Source: Congeria kusceri (Eukaryota; Mollusca; Bivalvia; Myida; Dreissenidae). From it: 64,000 nt of DNA. Positions 63,301 to 64,000 of this stretch are shown here, in pieces. Positions within the stretch are counted from its first letter, which is position 1. The number at the start of each line of letters is the position of its first letter. The DNA is taken from the NCBI GenBank assembly GCA_027627225.1, contig CM051027.1, positions 41,849,618 to 41,913,617 on the forward strand, written 5' to 3'. The notes beneath the pieces were generated by a model. It saw only the letters and a program-made list of their open reading frames with translations. It was not told where the DNA came from and searched no databases. Both the position numbers and the translations under genes were made by a program.

Positions 63301-64000
63301 ACTGGTTATTTGTGACTGTTTCACTAAATGGACTGAGGCTATTGCCCTACCCAATCAAGAGTCCATAACAGTGGCTAAGGCGTTTGTTGACCACTATGTT
63401 TCACGATTTGGTGTTCCACTTATGATTCACTCTGATCTTGGCACCAACTTCACTTCAAATCTCTTCTCTGATATGTGTGGTCTCTTGCAAATTCACCCCA
63501 CTAAATCCACTGCCCAGCACCCACAAGCCAATGGTATTGTGGAACGATTCAATCGTACACTTGGCAGCATGTTGTCCATGTACTGCAATAAGAATCAACG
63601 CAATTGGGACCAGTATTTGCAGCAAGTCATGATGGCGTATCGCTCTTCCATACATGCGAGCACTGGCCAGACTCCAAATAAGATGACTCTTGGGCGAGAT
63701 GTAGTTCTTCCTTTACAGGCATGCATTGGATTACCTCCCCTTTCAAATGAACATTTAGAACAGCACACCTACACTTCCTATGTCCAGTCCCTTCACAATA
63801 AGCTTGAGGAAATTCATTCAATGGCTCGTAAAGTCCTTCACACTAAGTCACAGTATCAGAAGCGCCATTATGATATTCGAGCAAGAAAGCGAGTGTTGTC
63901 AGTTGGTGATGGTGTTTGGGTGCACGACTCAACAAAGCGTCCTGGAGTATGCAACAAACTTGCTTCGCAGTGGCAGGGTCCTTGTCTGGTCACAAAGAGA
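60323..64000 (+). pseudogene. pol: gypsy pol (protease, RT, RNase H, integrase), one internal stop, runs off the window
   Basis: The pol frame overlaps the gag end in a different frame (open before 60380, reading KLLSADSEGREPAV). Protease FLIDCGATTSLLS has Cys in the D-T/S-G position (residue 41 counted from 60380), with GISGQDFL further on. RT includes GTPRFCIDYRRLND, SLDLNSGYWQ, FGLANAPSTF and LLYMDD (YMDD codons 61778-61789). RNase H has DTDASDKATGAVL. TAA at 62471-62473 interrupts the end of RNase H. The same frame then stays open to 64000: integrase zinc finger (His 63050, 63071; Cys 63161, 63170), D (63254), D (63434) and E (63542), giving D-x59-D-x35-E, then VGDGVWVHD of the GPY/F-type C-terminal domain. 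No other stop seen. Confidence 0.9.

Larger units (their letters stand above)
58440..64000 (+). mobile_element. Ty3/gypsy LTR retrotransposon, Mag-like, 3'-incomplete in window
   Basis: Candidate 5' LTR (58440-59054), tRNA-Leu primer binding site (59058-59075), gag (59197-60329) and pol (protease, RT, RNase H, integrase to the window edge). Domain order PR-RT-RH-INT is Ty3/gypsy. The gag capsid text (DMYDGNSSYEQYASHFEDC) and tRNA-Leu priming point towards the Mag lineage that includes bivalve Steamer-like elements, but the 615-bp LTR is longer than Steamer's, as I recall it. No envelope gene is seen before the window ends. Confidence 0.88.

Overview
The window looks like nuclear DNA from a bivalve mollusc. 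This is inferred from its repeat content: AGCTCACCTGAGCAC-type, TCCG-rich modular repeats, a DIRS element, a tRNA-headed SINE with a mollusc-type tail, and a Mag-like Ty3/gypsy element. It also has long AT-rich introns and one conserved eukaryotic gene. I cannot fix the species from sequence alone.

Host gene. I recognise a single cellular gene: the C-terminal two thirds of TYW2/TRMT12, the wybutosine-synthesis aminocarboxypropyltransferase acting on tRNA-Phe. It lies on the + strand in four exons (699-849, 27391-27500, 34079-34236, 48587-49057). The 5' exons lie upstream of the window. The three visible introns total about 47.5 kb and consist almost entirely of nested transposable elements.

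Intron 1 (850-27390), in order: an inverted-repeat arm, modular repeats, a second inverted-repeat arm, a decayed DIRS1-like retrotransposon with inverted terminal repeats (5484-9622), a TCCG-rich tandem element (9815-11617), the partner of the second arm (11624-12532), a LINE scrap, MITEs, a nearly intact hAT transposon with 6-bp target duplications (14785-19338), the partner of the first arm (19545-22512), and a three-deep nest (C2 > E1 > pogo-like) at 22931-26891. Introns 2 and 3 hold modular tandem-repeat elements and three well-bounded MITEs.

Downstream of TYW2 (49058-64000) are more modular repeats, a tRNA-derived SINE (50957-51264), a LINE endonuclease fragment (about 54640-55400), a composite element (55540-56960), and at the right edge the 5' part of a Ty3/gypsy LTR retrotransposon. 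That element has a candidate 615-bp LTR, a tRNA-Leu primer binding site, gag and pol running off the window, and at least three inactivating lesions.

Main observation. At least seven repeat families with unrelated bodies share one plan. They have a subterminal inverted repeat at the 5' end, often a head hairpin and a GTCCGTC-rich tract, then a variable number of roughly 140-300 bp tandem modules. Where intact, the 3' end has the matching subterminal repeat, a short perfect or near-perfect hairpin, and a terminus close to CTTGTT. This resembles Helitron/Helentron-associated non-autonomous elements. No replicase-helicase gene is visible here, so the shared mobiliser is inferred and not seen.
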